In this document: positions 15,448 to 23,528 of the stretch, piece by piece
Numbering within the stretch: position 1 is the first letter of the stretch
Layout of the letters: the number at the start of each line of letters is the position of its first letter
Source: Deltaproteobacteria bacterium
GTDB lineage: Bacteria; Myxococcota; UBA727; VGSZ01
Length of the DNA: 36,155 nt
Assembly: GCA_016874845.1 (NCBI GenBank)
Contig: VGSZ01000019.1
Coordinates: 1 to 36,155, forward strand
Direction of reading: 5' to 3'
The notes under the pieces: model-generated
Databases searched by the model: none
What the model saw: the letters and a program-made list of their open reading frames with translations, nothing else
Told to the model about the DNA's origin: nothing
Made by a program: the position numbers and the translations under genes

Positions 15448-16614
15448 TCAGCCGAACTCCTCCTTCTTCAGGTGGTTCCTCGGTACGCCGAGCTCGTGGA
15501 GGATCGCGTCGACGGACTCCATGAAGCGCGGCTGCGGCTCCTGACCGGTCTGCTTGGCCACCTCGCGCTGGTACTTCGTGATGGCCGCGCCGCAGGCGAA
15601 GTGACGCGCCTGGGCCGGGTTGTGCACGTAGCGCCGCACGAGCTCGGACGTCGGCCTGCCACTGAGGTAATTCTGCCCAAGATACGATGGATCTTCACGA
15701 GTAATCAGATTCAAATAAGTGAAGCGATTGGCATACGCCGAAGCAAGGGCGCGCAGCTGGTCATGAAGAATAATATCGCCAACGGTCTTATTGACATCGA
15801 ACATGATATGGCGAACGCGGGGATTCTTGTTGTTGCGAAGCTCGTCCTTCAGGATGCCGTAGTTCGGCACGATCCCCGACCCGGCGACCCAGTGCACGAC
15901 GGTGTCGGTCTTGCTCTCGATGTCATCGTCGATGACATAGCTGCCGGTGAAGCCCGAGATCTGGACCTCGCGGCCCTTGAGCGCCCCGGACGCCATCAGC
16001 GGCGAAAGGAGCGGCGGGTACTTGTGGGCGCGGGGATCGTATTCGTCGGCCTTCGTGCAGATTGCGACACACTTTTCGCCGGGTGCGGACTGCAACGAAT
16101 AGGAGCGAATCGGCTCCTTCTTTCCCTTCAGCGTCTCCAGATAATCAATCCAGCGCTTAAGCTCGGGAAATTGGTGCGGATCGATGCTGAGAAACTGACC
16201 CGCCTTGTACTGCGGAGTGTCGCCGATGAAGAAGTAGACCGACGACGCGTCGTGGGTGCGGCGCACAACGTCAACGACGACGGCGTCGTACTTGCGGATG
16301 GTGCGGGCGGGTACGGCGGCGGCCGCTGGAGCGGGTGGCGGTGCGGGTGGCGGTGCGGCCGCGTGGGCCTGGACCCCTGGCGTGGGCGCGTACCCTTGCT
16401 GCGCGTAGCCCGGCTGCCCGCCTTGCTGCGCGTAACCCGGCTGCCCGCCTTGCTGCGCGTAGCCCGGCTGCCCGCCTTGCTGCGCGTAGGCCTGCTGCGC
16501 CGGCGGCGGCGACGCGGACTGCCGGGACGTCGATGGCGGTGCGCCGGGGGCGCCACTTTGGGGGTAGTAGTTGCTGCCCGGCGGGGGCGGCGGCGGCGGC
16601 GGGATGTGCACCAC
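15448..16614 (-). CDS. FNR-type flavin/NAD(P)H reductase with repetitive Pro/Gln/Gly-rich head
   Basis: A 388-residue protein. GTG at 16614 is preceded by AGGAGG at the right distance. Residues 1-100 are disordered: PPPPPPPPG, four copies of a GYAQQGGQP-type unit (43-76), then an Ala/Pro linker. Residues about 105-385 are a ferredoxin-NADP-reductase-like module: VVVDVVRRTHDASSVYFFIG, AGQFLSI, the FAD motif RSYS (170-173), GFTGSYVID, the NAD(P) motif VAGSGIVPNYGILKDEL (about 243-259) and HFACGAAITKYQR. There is no 2Fe-2S ferredoxin domain, so an external electron acceptor is expected. Codons in two patches (about 15660-15830 and 16060-16200) are much richer in A/T-ending triplets than the rest of the window, suggesting transfer or recombination. 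Divergent from xseA. Partner unknown. Confidence 0.82.
   Translation of the reverse strand: MVHIPPPPPPPPGSNYYPQSGAPGAPPSTSRQSASPPPAQQAYAQQGGQPGYAQQGGQPGYAQQGGQPGYAQQGYAPTPGVQAHAAAPPPAPPPAPAAAAVPARTIRKYDAVVVDVVRRTHDASSVYFFIGDTPQYKAGQFLSIDPHQFPELKRWIDYLETLKGKKEPIRSYSLQSAPGEKCVAICTKADEYDPRAHKYPPLLSPLMASGALKGREVQISGFTGSYVIDDDIESKTDTVVHWVAGSGIVPNYGILKDELRNNKNPRVRHIMFDVNKTVGDIILHDQLRALASAYANRFTYLNLITREDPSYLGQNYLSGRPTSELVRRYVHNPAQARHFACGAAITKYQREVAKQTGQEPQPRFMESVDAILHELGVPRNHLKKEEFG
16396..16492. repeat. 27-base tandem repeat coding GYAQQGGQP units
   Basis: Three units of 27 bases (16396-16422, 16423-16449, 16450-16476) and a 16-base partial unit. Units 1 and 3 are identical and unit 2 differs at one visible base (gtag/gtaa). 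It lies inside the head of the FNR-like reductase and keeps its reading frame. Confidence 0.9.
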
Positions 16615-16719
16615 GGGCGGGTCCTCCTGAGACGTCGGACGTTTTTAGCCCGCGCCCGCGCGCGAAGGGAAGCAAGCCGTCCGCTTGTGTCGACGACGAC
16701 GACCGGGCAGCGTCGGGTC

Positions 16720-18180
16720 GTGGCCGAACCTCCTCGCCGCCTGCTCGCGCTCTTCGATGCGCCGCCGCGCGCGTCGACCACGACGCCAGCGACGTCGGTG
16801 CCACGGGCACCCGCCGATCCAGCGACTTCGGCGTCCACGACCGCGGAGGACGACGCGGCGCTGTCGCCGACGCAGGTGGCGCAGCTGTTCAAGGAGCGGC
16901 TCGACGGGCTCGGCGATCTCGCGGTGGAGGGCGAGGTCACCGGCTTCCGCGGCTCGACGGGGGCGCATTGGTACTTCGAGCTGAAGGACTCCACGTCGCG
17001 CCTGTCGGTGAGCTTCTTCTCGTCGGCCAACCGCCGCCACCGCGGCGCGCTGCCGCAAAACGGCGACCTCGTCGTCGTGCGCGGGCGGCCGTCGTTCTAC
17101 GGGCCGCAGGGGCGCGCGCAGCTCATCGCGTCGTCGTTGACCGCCGCCGGCAGCGGGGCGCTGGAGCGCATGCTCGAGGAGCGGCGGGCACGGCTGGCCG
17201 CCGAGGGCCTGTTCGCCGCCGAGCGCAAGCGTCCCCTGCCCGTGCTGCCCGCCTGTGTCGGGATCGTCACCTCGCTGCAGACCGCGGCGGTGCGGGACGT
17301 CGTCAAGGTGCTGCGGGCCCGGGCGCCGAAGGTCAGCGTCGTCATCGCCCCGGCGCCGGTGCAGGGCCCGGCCGCCGAGGTCGGCGCGGCGCTCGCCGCG
17401 GCGATCGCCCACCTCGATCGTCACGGCGGCTGCGACGTCATCCTGATCGTGCGCGGCGGCGGGAGCCGCGAGGATCTTCGCCCGTTCGACGAGGAGTCCG
17501 TCGTCCGCGCTGTCGTCGCCTGCCGCGTGCCGGTGGTCAGCGGCGTCGGCCACGAGATCGACGTGACCTTGTGCGATCACGCCGCTGACCGACGCGCCGC
17601 CACGCCGAGCCAGGCCGCCGAGTTCGCCGCGCCCGCCGTCGCCGAGCTCGAGCAGCAGCTCGACGCGCTGCAACAGCGGCTGCGCTCATCGACGGCGCGC
17701 AAGGTCGCCGAGGCCGGGCAGCGGCTGGCTCGTCTTCAGGGCCGCCTGCCGGCGCCGGCGACGCTGGCGCAGCGCCACGGGCGCGCCCTCGACGGCCTCG
17801 CCTCGCGGCTGGCGCGGCAGGCGCCGTTGAGCCGCCTGGCCGGCGACCGCGACCGCCTCGACGCCCTTGAGCGCCGGCTCTCGCACCGGCGACCGACCCT
17901 TGACCCGGCGACGGCGCGCCTCGCGCAGCTGGCCGCGCGCCTCGACGACGCCGTGCAGCGCCGCGCCGCCGACGCCGCCGGCCGGCTCGTGCGTGCCGTC
18001 GACCAGCTCGAGGCGTTGTCGCCGTTGTCGGTGCTGAAGCGGGGCTGGGCGCTGGCCACGCTCGACGACCGTCTCGCGCGGGCGAGCGATCTCGTCGTCG
18101 GCGCGCGCCTGCGGCTGCGCGTCGACGGCGGCGACGCCGACGTCATCGTCGACGCGGTGCGCGAGCCGGAGCGATCGTGA
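16720..18180 (+). CDS. xseA: Exodeoxyribonuclease VII large subunit
   Basis: A single-strand DNA exonuclease subunit. The core starts LSPTQVAQLFKERLDGLGDLAVEGEVTGFRG, the OB-fold, followed by HWYFELKDSTSRLSVSFF. The catalytic region has ERMLEERRARLAAEGLFAA, LPACVGIVTSLQTAAVRDVV, VILIVRGGGSREDLRPFDEE, VVSGVGHEIDVTLCDHAADRRAATPSQAAE, then a long coiled-coil region and the C-terminal PLSVLKRGWALA. GTG at 16720 gives 486 residues, close to the family's 450-ish; GTG at 16687 is also possible and no site has a strong ribosome-binding site. It ends with a TGA overlapping the miaA GTG by 4 bases. The small subunit gene xseB is not in the window. Confidence 0.95.
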   Translation: MAEPPRRLLALFDAPPRASTTTPATSVPRAPADPATSASTTAEDDAALSPTQVAQLFKERLDGLGDLAVEGEVTGFRGSTGAHWYFELKDSTSRLSVSFFSSANRRHRGALPQNGDLVVVRGRPSFYGPQGRAQLIASSLTAAGSGALERMLEERRARLAAEGLFAAERKRPLPVLPACVGIVTSLQTAAVRDVVKVLRARAPKVSVVIAPAPVQGPAAEVGAALAAAIAHLDRHGGCDVILIVRGGGSREDLRPFDEESVVRAVVACRVPVVSGVGHEIDVTLCDHAADRRAATPSQAAEFAAPAVAELEQQLDALQQRLRSSTARKVAEAGQRLARLQGRLPAPATLAQRHGRALDGLASRLARQAPLSRLAGDRDRLDALERRLSHRRPTLDPATARLAQLAARLDDAVQRRAADAAGRLVRAVDQLEALSPLSVLKRGWALATLDDRLARASDLVVGARLRLRVDGGDADVIVDAVREPERS

Positions 18181-19106
18181 GCGCGGGGCCGCGCGTCGTC
18201 GTCGTGGGCGGTCCGACAGCGGGCGGCAAGAGCGCGCTGGCGCTGGCGCTGGCGCGGCGGCTGGGCGGCGAGATCATCGGCGCCGACAGCCGCCAGCTGT
18301 ACGCCGGGCTCGCCGTGGCCGCCGCCGGCCCCGGCGATGACGAACGCGCGCTGGTCCCCCACCACCTGTACGACACGGTGCCGCCGACGGAGACGCTGTC
18401 GGCGGGCCGCTACGTCGCCCTCGCCGACCGCGCGATCGCCGAGGTCGTCGGCCGCGGACGCGTGGCCATCATCGTGGGCGGCACCGGCCTGTACCTGCGG
18501 GCGCTGCGCGTGGGGCTCGACGACGCGCTCCCTGCCGACGCCGCCCTGCGCGCACGCCTGGAGCAGGACCGGCGCGCGCACGGGCTGCCCGCGCTGGTCG
18601 AGCGCCTGCGGGCCGTTGCGCCCGATGCCGTCGTCGAGCTCGACGTGCAAAACCCGGCGCGCGTCGTGCGCGCGCTCGAGCTGGCGCTGCTCGGCGCGGA
18701 CGTCGGCGGCCGTGACGGTGCGGCCCTGCTGGCACGACCGCCCCGCCCGATCGTCGCTGAGGCGCGCTGGCTGCTGGTGTCGCGCCCGCCTGCAGCCCTC
18801 GCCCGCCGCATCGACGCGCGCGCCGCGGCGCTGTTCGCGACGCCGGCGATCGTCGACGAGGCGTGTGCCCTGGCGGCCCTGCTGCCCGTCGACCACCCGC
18901 TGCTCGCCACCATCGGCGTCGCCGAGGCACTGGCGGTCGCCCGGGGCGTGCTCGACGTCGCCGCTGCCGCGACGCAGACGGCGACCCGCACGCGGCAGTA
19001 CGCGCGCCGCCAGCGCACGTGGTTCAAGAAGGAGCCGTGGTGGACGCCGATCCGCGGCGACGACGACGATCACGCCGTCGACGTGGCCCTCGGGGTTGCA
19101 CGCTGA
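18177..19106 (+). CDS. miaA: tRNA dimethylallyltransferase
   Basis: A 309-residue enzyme that adds dimethylallyl to A37 of tRNAs reading codons beginning with U. It has the P-loop GPTAGGKS at residues 12-19, IIGADSRQLYAGL (substrate Asp/Ser/Arg/Gln motif), AIIVGGTGLYLRAL, DVQNPARVVRALE, the tRNA-binding and catalytic region TATRTRQYARRQRTWFKKEP and a short acidic tail. The usual DPxxA segment is replaced by variable sequence, consistent with divergent proteobacterial forms. The GTG start overlaps the xseA stop (GTGA), with GGAG upstream, so it is translationally coupled to xseA. It converges with the GldG-like gene 15 bases away. Confidence 0.95.
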   Translation: MSAGPRVVVVGGPTAGGKSALALALARRLGGEIIGADSRQLYAGLAVAAAGPGDDERALVPHHLYDTVPPTETLSAGRYVALADRAIAEVVGRGRVAIIVGGTGLYLRALRVGLDDALPADAALRARLEQDRRAHGLPALVERLRAVAPDAVVELDVQNPARVVRALELALLGADVGGRDGAALLARPPRPIVAEARWLLVSRPPAALARRIDARAAALFATPAIVDEACALAALLPVDHPLLATIGVAEALAVARGVLDVAAAATQTATRTRQYARRQRTWFKKEPWWTPIRGDDDDHAVDVALGVAR

Positions 19107-19121
19107 CGCAGGGGCGCTCCT

Positions 19122-20720
19122 TCAGCGCGCGCGGCGCGCGGCGGTGACCGCCGCGCCGGCCGCCGCAAGCAGCCCGGGCACGACGACGAGCAGCACGAAC
19201 GCAAGCGCCTCACGCGCCGACGGAGTCAGGAACACGAGGCTGCCGCCGCGCTGACGCGGTCGCACGGCGATGTGGTCGTCGTCCTGCACCAGCCACTGCA
19301 GGATGCTCTGCGCGAGGTCGCGGTTGGCGCCCAGGCCCAGCGCGCCGTTGGTCACGAAGGTGGCGTCGGCGGCGACGACGGTGCGCGACGCGACCCACCC
19401 GCGCAGCGCCCACGACGCCCCCGACGGTGCCGGCGCGGGCGTCGGCTCAGCGGCGACGACCAGGGGCAGCGGGCCCCGCGCGTCGATCGTAGCCGCCCGC
19501 GCGTCGCCGCCGGTGGACACCAGCGGCGTAGTCAGGACGTCGGGAACCGGCGACAGGCCAAGCACCGCCGCGCGCGGGAAGTGCGTCAACGCGCCCTTCA
19601 GCGGGCGGGTGACGGCGTGGCCGAGCTGGGTGCTGCCGGTGACGACGTCAGCGCCGCCGAGCAGCGTCACGAAGGGTCCCTCGTCGACCACGACGTCGGC
19701 CACGACATCGACCCCCGCCCGCGCGGCCCATGCGGCGACCGACGGCTGGGGGCGTTCAGGCTCGAACAGCACGAACAGCGCGCCGTCCTTGTCGAGAAAT
19801 GCGCGCAGCGCCGCCACCTCGCCGGACTCCCACGCCGCGGTGGCCGGCAACACCATCACCGCCCGGGCGTCGTCGGGGACGCGCGACCCGACGACGGCTA
19901 GCGGCAGCGGCGCGAGCTCGACGTTGCGGGCAGCCAGCGCGTCACGCAGGCGGGAGAGCCCGGCGGGGCCCTCGTCGCGGAGATCAGCCTCGCCGTGGCC
20001 GGCGACGACGTAGACACGAGCCGGCGTGGTGGTCGTCGTCGCGCGGCGCAGCGCGTTCGTCAGCTGCTCTTCGGCGTCGGGCTGCCCGGCATCGAAGCGG
20101 TAGCGCACGACCCGCTCCACCGGCGCCGAGCCGCCCGGCACCGCCGGCACGACCGCGACGTTCGGCCCGCCCAGCGCGAGCAGCTCGGCCAGGCCCACGG
20201 CCCGGGCGACCTCGAGATCGGCCGCCGCCGCCGCCGAGCGCAGCTCGAGCCGTACCCGATCGGTCACCGCGGCGTAGCGGTCGACAAGCGCGCGCAGCTC
20301 GACCGCGGCCCGACCCGGCTCGACGAAGGCGATGACGCGCACCGGAGCGGCCACGCCGCGGGCAACCACGACGCTCTCGTCGGCCAGCGTGTTGACCCCG
20401 GCGTTCGTCACGTCGATTCGGTGTTCGACGAATCTAGAGCACACCATCGAGGCGGCCGCGACGCCGAGCGCGGCGCTCCACTTCGATAGTTGGCGAAACA
20501 TTAGCCGCAAGCGCCGCCCCTCATCGGCGCGCGCCGTCATGGCGCCCTCCGCCTCGCGGCCGGACGCGACGAGCGAGCCGACCAGCAGCAGCGTGCCGCC
20601 GACGAGCAACATCAGGAGGGCGGGCGGGCGGGCGCCGAAGACCGGCAGCGCCACGGCGATGGCGACGACACAAAGGGCTGAGCCGGCGGCGGCGGCGGCG
20701 ACGGCGGCGATGCGGCTCAT
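19122..20720 (-). CDS. GldG-like ABC transport auxiliary component
   Basis: A 532-residue membrane protein. Residues 1-55 form two membrane segments (AAAAAGSALCVVAIAVALPVFG, ALLMLLVGGTLLLVGSLVA). After a linker, a third segment (ALGVAAASMVCSRF) starts the GldG-type domain: a large extracytoplasmic region with RIDVTNAGVNTLADES, RVYVVAGHGEADLRDEGP, ELAPLPLAVVGSRVPDDARAVM, GEVAALRAFLDKDGALFVLFEPE and ATFVTNGALGLGANRDLAQ. A last membrane segment (LAFVLLVVVPGLLAAAGAAV) closes it. This is the architecture of the gliding-motility GldG/auxiliary ABC component family. ATG at 20720 overlaps the permease stop (ATGA). It is the last gene of the four-gene overlap chain. The substrate is unknown; motility cannot be inferred from one gene. 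Confidence 0.85.
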   Translation of the reverse strand: MSRIAAVAAAAAGSALCVVAIAVALPVFGARPPALLMLLVGGTLLLVGSLVASGREAEGAMTARADEGRRLRLMFRQLSKWSAALGVAAASMVCSRFVEHRIDVTNAGVNTLADESVVVARGVAAPVRVIAFVEPGRAAVELRALVDRYAAVTDRVRLELRSAAAAADLEVARAVGLAELLALGGPNVAVVPAVPGGSAPVERVVRYRFDAGQPDAEEQLTNALRRATTTTTPARVYVVAGHGEADLRDEGPAGLSRLRDALAARNVELAPLPLAVVGSRVPDDARAVMVLPATAAWESGEVAALRAFLDKDGALFVLFEPERPQPSVAAWAARAGVDVVADVVVDEGPFVTLLGGADVVTGSTQLGHAVTRPLKGALTHFPRAAVLGLSPVPDVLTTPLVSTGGDARAATIDARGPLPLVVAAEPTPAPAPSGASWALRGWVASRTVVAADATFVTNGALGLGANRDLAQSILQWLVQDDDHIAVRPRQRGGSLVFLTPSAREALAFVLLVVVPGLLAAAGAAVTAARRAR

Positions 20721-21499
20721 CGTCGCCCCCGCGCAAGACCCAGGACGGTGGCGAGGGCCGCGCTCACGAACGTGCCGACAAACCAGACGACGTCGCCGCC
20801 GTCGAGCACGCCGCGCAGCCCACGCTCGAGGTGCGACGACGGCGAGGCCCAGGCGAGCCAACGGGCGACGTCGGGACCAACGAGGGTCACCGTCGACGGC
20901 AACAACCACCAGGCCACGAGCACGAGGAACGCCACCAGCCCCGCGGCCAGCGGCACGTCGAACACGGCGGCGGCGACGCAGGCGACGGCGACGAAGCAGG
21001 CGCCGCAGGCGGCCAGCGTGCCGGTGGCGACGACGGCCTGGGCGACGTCGACGACGGGGCCGGTGCCGCCAGCGGCGGGCTGCCCGAAGACGGCGAGCAA
21101 CGCCGGCAGCGCGAGGGTCGAGCCGGCGAGGCCGGCGACGATCACGACCCCGGCGGCCAGCTTGCCGAGGCCCACCGTCGTCGCCGACGGCGCGGCGTGC
21201 AGCAGCCAGTCGCGCGTCGTCGGGTCGTCGGCGAACAGCCGCATCGCCAGCAGCGGCGCGAAGAACAAGAGGAGGACGACCACGTTGCCGAGCACGCTCG
21301 ACAGCAGCAGGTCGTTGACGTCGAGCAGCGCCACGAGCGCCGGATCGCCCAGCGCCAGCGCCCGCTGCTCGGCCTGCTCGAAGGCGGTCAGGTCGACGAG
21401 GAACAGCGCCGCGACGCACAGCGCCCAGACCGCGCCGAGCACGCCGCCTGTGGCCGACGTGACGAGCAGCCGCAGCTCGCGCACCAGGAGCGCGGTCAC
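20717..21499 (-). CDS. ABC-2 type permease subunit
   Basis: A 260-residue integral membrane protein with six or seven hydrophobic segments: GVLGAVWALCVAALFLVDL, NVVVLLLFFAPLLAMRLFADD, GVVIVAGLAGSTLALPALLA, VVATGTLAACGACFVAVACV, AAGLVAFLVLVAWWLLP and VVWFVGTFVSAALATVLGL. The motif FAPLLAMRLFADDPTTRDWLLHAAPS is typical of the GldF/ABC-2 family, where TMR...E/D precedes the second cytoplasmic loop. GTG at 21499 overlaps the ATPase TGA by 4 bases (GTGA), and its own stop overlaps the GldG ATG. It forms the channel of the exporter with the ATPase before it. Confidence 0.88.
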   Translation of the reverse strand: MTALLVRELRLLVTSATGGVLGAVWALCVAALFLVDLTAFEQAEQRALALGDPALVALLDVNDLLLSSVLGNVVVLLLFFAPLLAMRLFADDPTTRDWLLHAAPSATTVGLGKLAAGVVIVAGLAGSTLALPALLAVFGQPAAGGTGPVVDVAQAVVATGTLAACGACFVAVACVAAAVFDVPLAAGLVAFLVLVAWWLLPSTVTLVGPDVARWLAWASPSSHLERGLRGVLDGGDVVWFVGTFVSAALATVLGLARGRR

Positions 21500-22230
21500 G
21501 CCAGGCCCCCGGGAGCGTTCGGCGCGCCATCGGCGGCCACGGCGGCGACGGCGCGGGACAGCGCGGCGCGATCGACGGCGCACACCGTTCGACCGCGCGC
21601 GAGCACGACGACGTCGTCGATCAGGCCTTCGAGCTCGGCGACGACGTGCGACGACAGCAGGATCGCGACGCCCTCCTGCCGCTTCTGCAGGAGCAGCGCG
21701 CGCAGCGCCGCCACCTGCGCCGGGTCGAGGCCGGCCGTGGGCTCGTCCAGCAACAGCACCCGCGGCTGTCCGAGCAGCGCCATGGCCAGCCCGACCCGCC
21801 GGCGGGTGCCGCGTGACAGCGCGCCGCACAGCCTCGCTTCGACGCTCGTCAAATCGAGGGAAGACAGAAGCGACCCGAGCTGCGCCGTGACCTCGCGGCG
21901 CGAGAGCCCGCGCAGGCGCGCCGCAAAGGTGAGCTGCTCGCGCACGGTCAGGCCATCGGCGACGGCGGGCTCCTCAGGCGCCCAGCCGATCTGCGCGCGC
22001 GCCCGCGGATCGTGGGCCGACCAGCCGCCGACGACCACCGTGCCGCCGTCGGGCACGACGACGCCAGCGAGGATCCGCAGCGTCGTGCTCTTGCCGGCGC
22101 CGTTGCGACCGAGGAAGCCCGTGATCCGACCGGCGCACACCTCCACGTCGACGTCGACCAGCGCGCTGGACCCGGCCCAGGCGTGGCGCAGGCCGCGCGC
22201 CGCGGCGACCGGGGCGAGCGCCGCCGTCAC
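21496..22230 (-). CDS. ABC transporter ATP-binding subunit (GldA/ABC-2 exporter type)
   Basis: A 244-residue ATPase. Walker A GRNGAGKST at residues 41-49, Q-loop IGWAPEEPA, signature LSRGTRRRVGLA, Walker B VLLLDEPTAGLD, D-loop, and the switch His in LLSSHVVAEL. The signature (LSRGT) is the degenerate form seen in ABC-2 exporter ATPases; canonical is LSGGQ. GTG at 22230 overlaps the TGA of the upstream MYXO-CTERM-like gene (GTGA); the open frame extends much further upstream but there it is the antisense-like shadow of that gene. It energises the permease that follows. Confidence 0.93.
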   Translation of the reverse strand: MTAALAPVAAARGLRHAWAGSSALVDVDVEVCAGRITGFLGRNGAGKSTTLRILAGVVVPDGGTVVVGGWSAHDPRARAQIGWAPEEPAVADGLTVREQLTFAARLRGLSRREVTAQLGSLLSSLDLTSVEARLCGALSRGTRRRVGLAMALLGQPRVLLLDEPTAGLDPAQVAALRALLLQKRQEGVAILLSSHVVAELEGLIDDVVVLARGRTVCAVDRAALSRAVAAVAADGAPNAPGGLA

Positions 22231-23528
22231 GGCGTCCGCCGACGTCGACGTCGGCGCAGCGCCAGCCCCGCCACCGGCGCCGCCGCCGCGAACGGGTCGC
22301 ACGGCGATCCGCCGCCGCAGCCAGCGCCGACGCTGGCAGCTCCGCCCGCGCCGTCGCCGGCATCGCCGCCGTCGGCACCTTCGCCGCCGTCGGCACCACC
22401 CTCGACAAGGCGCGCCGGCGGCGCGTCGCGCGCGGTGGCGAGACCGGCGCCGGTCAGGGCCAGCAGGTCGAGCGCGCCCTCCTCGCCGACGACCTCGGCG
22501 GTCACCGTGGCCGGGCGATCGTCGGGCGGCTGGTCGGCCGCTGGGAACGCGATGGTCGCCGCCGTCGCCGGCCCCAGCGGCAACGACAGCGTCACCCGCT
22601 CGCTCGCCGTCCACGTGAAGTCCTGGCCGACGACGTCGACGTCGTCGACGAAGGCGCGTCCCCACAGCGTCACCGTGCCGGTCTCGGCGTCGGCGCCGGC
22701 GGCCTCGGCGCGCACCTCGTCGATGGCGCCGCGCGGCACGGCGCTGACGTCCCAGGCGAGGTCGGCAAGGCCGGGCGTGGCGAGGGCCAGCGCGAAGTCG
22801 CCAGCGGCCGCGGGCTCGACGACGAAGGACGCCGGCCCGTCGGCGGTGACCCGAGCGAGGGTCGCCGGGTCGACGCCCTCGGGGCCAGCAACGACGACCG
22901 CGCTGGCGCCGAGGTCGAGCAGCGCCTCGCCGCACCGATCGACGGCGGAGACGAGCACCCGCGTCTTGGCGTCGGCGACGACCGCGAAGCGCGCCGGCAG
23001 CCGCGGGTCGACGGCGGCGGTGGCGCCGACGAGCGCAGCATCGACGAGCACCGTGTCGACGGCGGCGGCGGCCTGCACCCCGATGCGGTCGACCTCTTCG
23101 CCCCCGTCGGTGACGACGAGGTCGACGACGCCGGGGCCCGCGGCGGTGACAGTGAAGCGCAGCTCCCCCGACGCCCGCTCGACGTCGGCGGCGGCGACGG
23201 CGACGATGGCGTCGTCGTCGCTGGCGATGGTGGCGCTCGCCGACAGCGCATCGTCTTCGTCAGGCGCCAGCGCCGTGACGTCAAAGAAGCTGCCGGTGGC
23301 GAGCCGCGACGACCAGACGAGGTCGGTGGGCGCCTGGAACACGATTCGGCCCCGTCTCCCCACGGTGCCCTCGGGACCGGGGTCGGCGCAGGCCGTCGAC
23401 AGCGCGGCGACCGCAGCAGCGGCCGACAGAGACGCCGGCGTGCGAGCACCCCGGTGACCGGCGCTGCCCCGGGCCTGAACGGGCTCGCGCGGCGAGGGCT
23501 GACTCCATGCGCAGCCAGCGCGCGTCAC
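22227..23528 (-). CDS. Exported protein with MYXO-CTERM-like tail, first gene after gyrA
   Basis: A 433-residue protein. GTG at 23528 overlaps the gyrA stop (GTGA), giving a 30-residue Arg-containing head, then a hydrophobic stretch ([19 protein letters not shown]) that could be a signal peptide or a weak lipobox ending in Cys. The body is beta-rich, Ala/Val/Asp-rich with phrases like [18 protein letters not shown] and [14 protein letters not shown], suggesting Ig-like or cadherin-like modules; I see no enzyme motif. The C-terminus has [18 protein letters not shown], a hydrophobic segment and RRRRRRRR, close to the MYXO-CTERM two-Cys form. Surface sorting is therefore likely. The position between gyrA and the ABC genes suggests that it is either exported by, or anchors, the ABC/GldG unit; this is inference. 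Confidence 0.78.
   Translation of the reverse strand: MTRAGCAWSQPSPREPVQARGSAGHRGARTPASLSAAAAVAALSTACADPGPEGTVGRRGRIVFQAPTDLVWSSRLATGSFFDVTALAPDEDDALSASATIASDDDAIVAVAAADVERASGELRFTVTAAGPGVVDLVVTDGGEEVDRIGVQAAAAVDTVLVDAALVGATAAVDPRLPARFAVVADAKTRVLVSAVDRCGEALLDLGASAVVVAGPEGVDPATLARVTADGPASFVVEPAAAGDFALALATPGLADLAWDVSAVPRGAIDEVRAEAAGADAETGTVTLWGRAFVDDVDVVGQDFTWTASERVTLSLPLGPATAATIAFPAADQPPDDRPATVTAEVVGEEGALDLLALTGAGLATARDAPPARLVEGGADGGEGADGGDAGDGAGGAASVGAGCGGGSPCDPFAAAAPVAGLALRRRRRRRTP

Noticed and set aside
16396-16492. Tandem repeat as a CRISPR array
   Set aside because: The units are directly tandem with no spacers, keep a reading frame and lie inside a gene. No cas genes occur.
14554-16686. 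Long rightward open frame continuing into xseA
   Set aside because: Before about 16687 it is antisense to marC and the FNR-like gene, both of which have clear family motifs and good starts; the XseA-like part begins only after 16687. GC-rich DNA keeps antisense frames open by chance.
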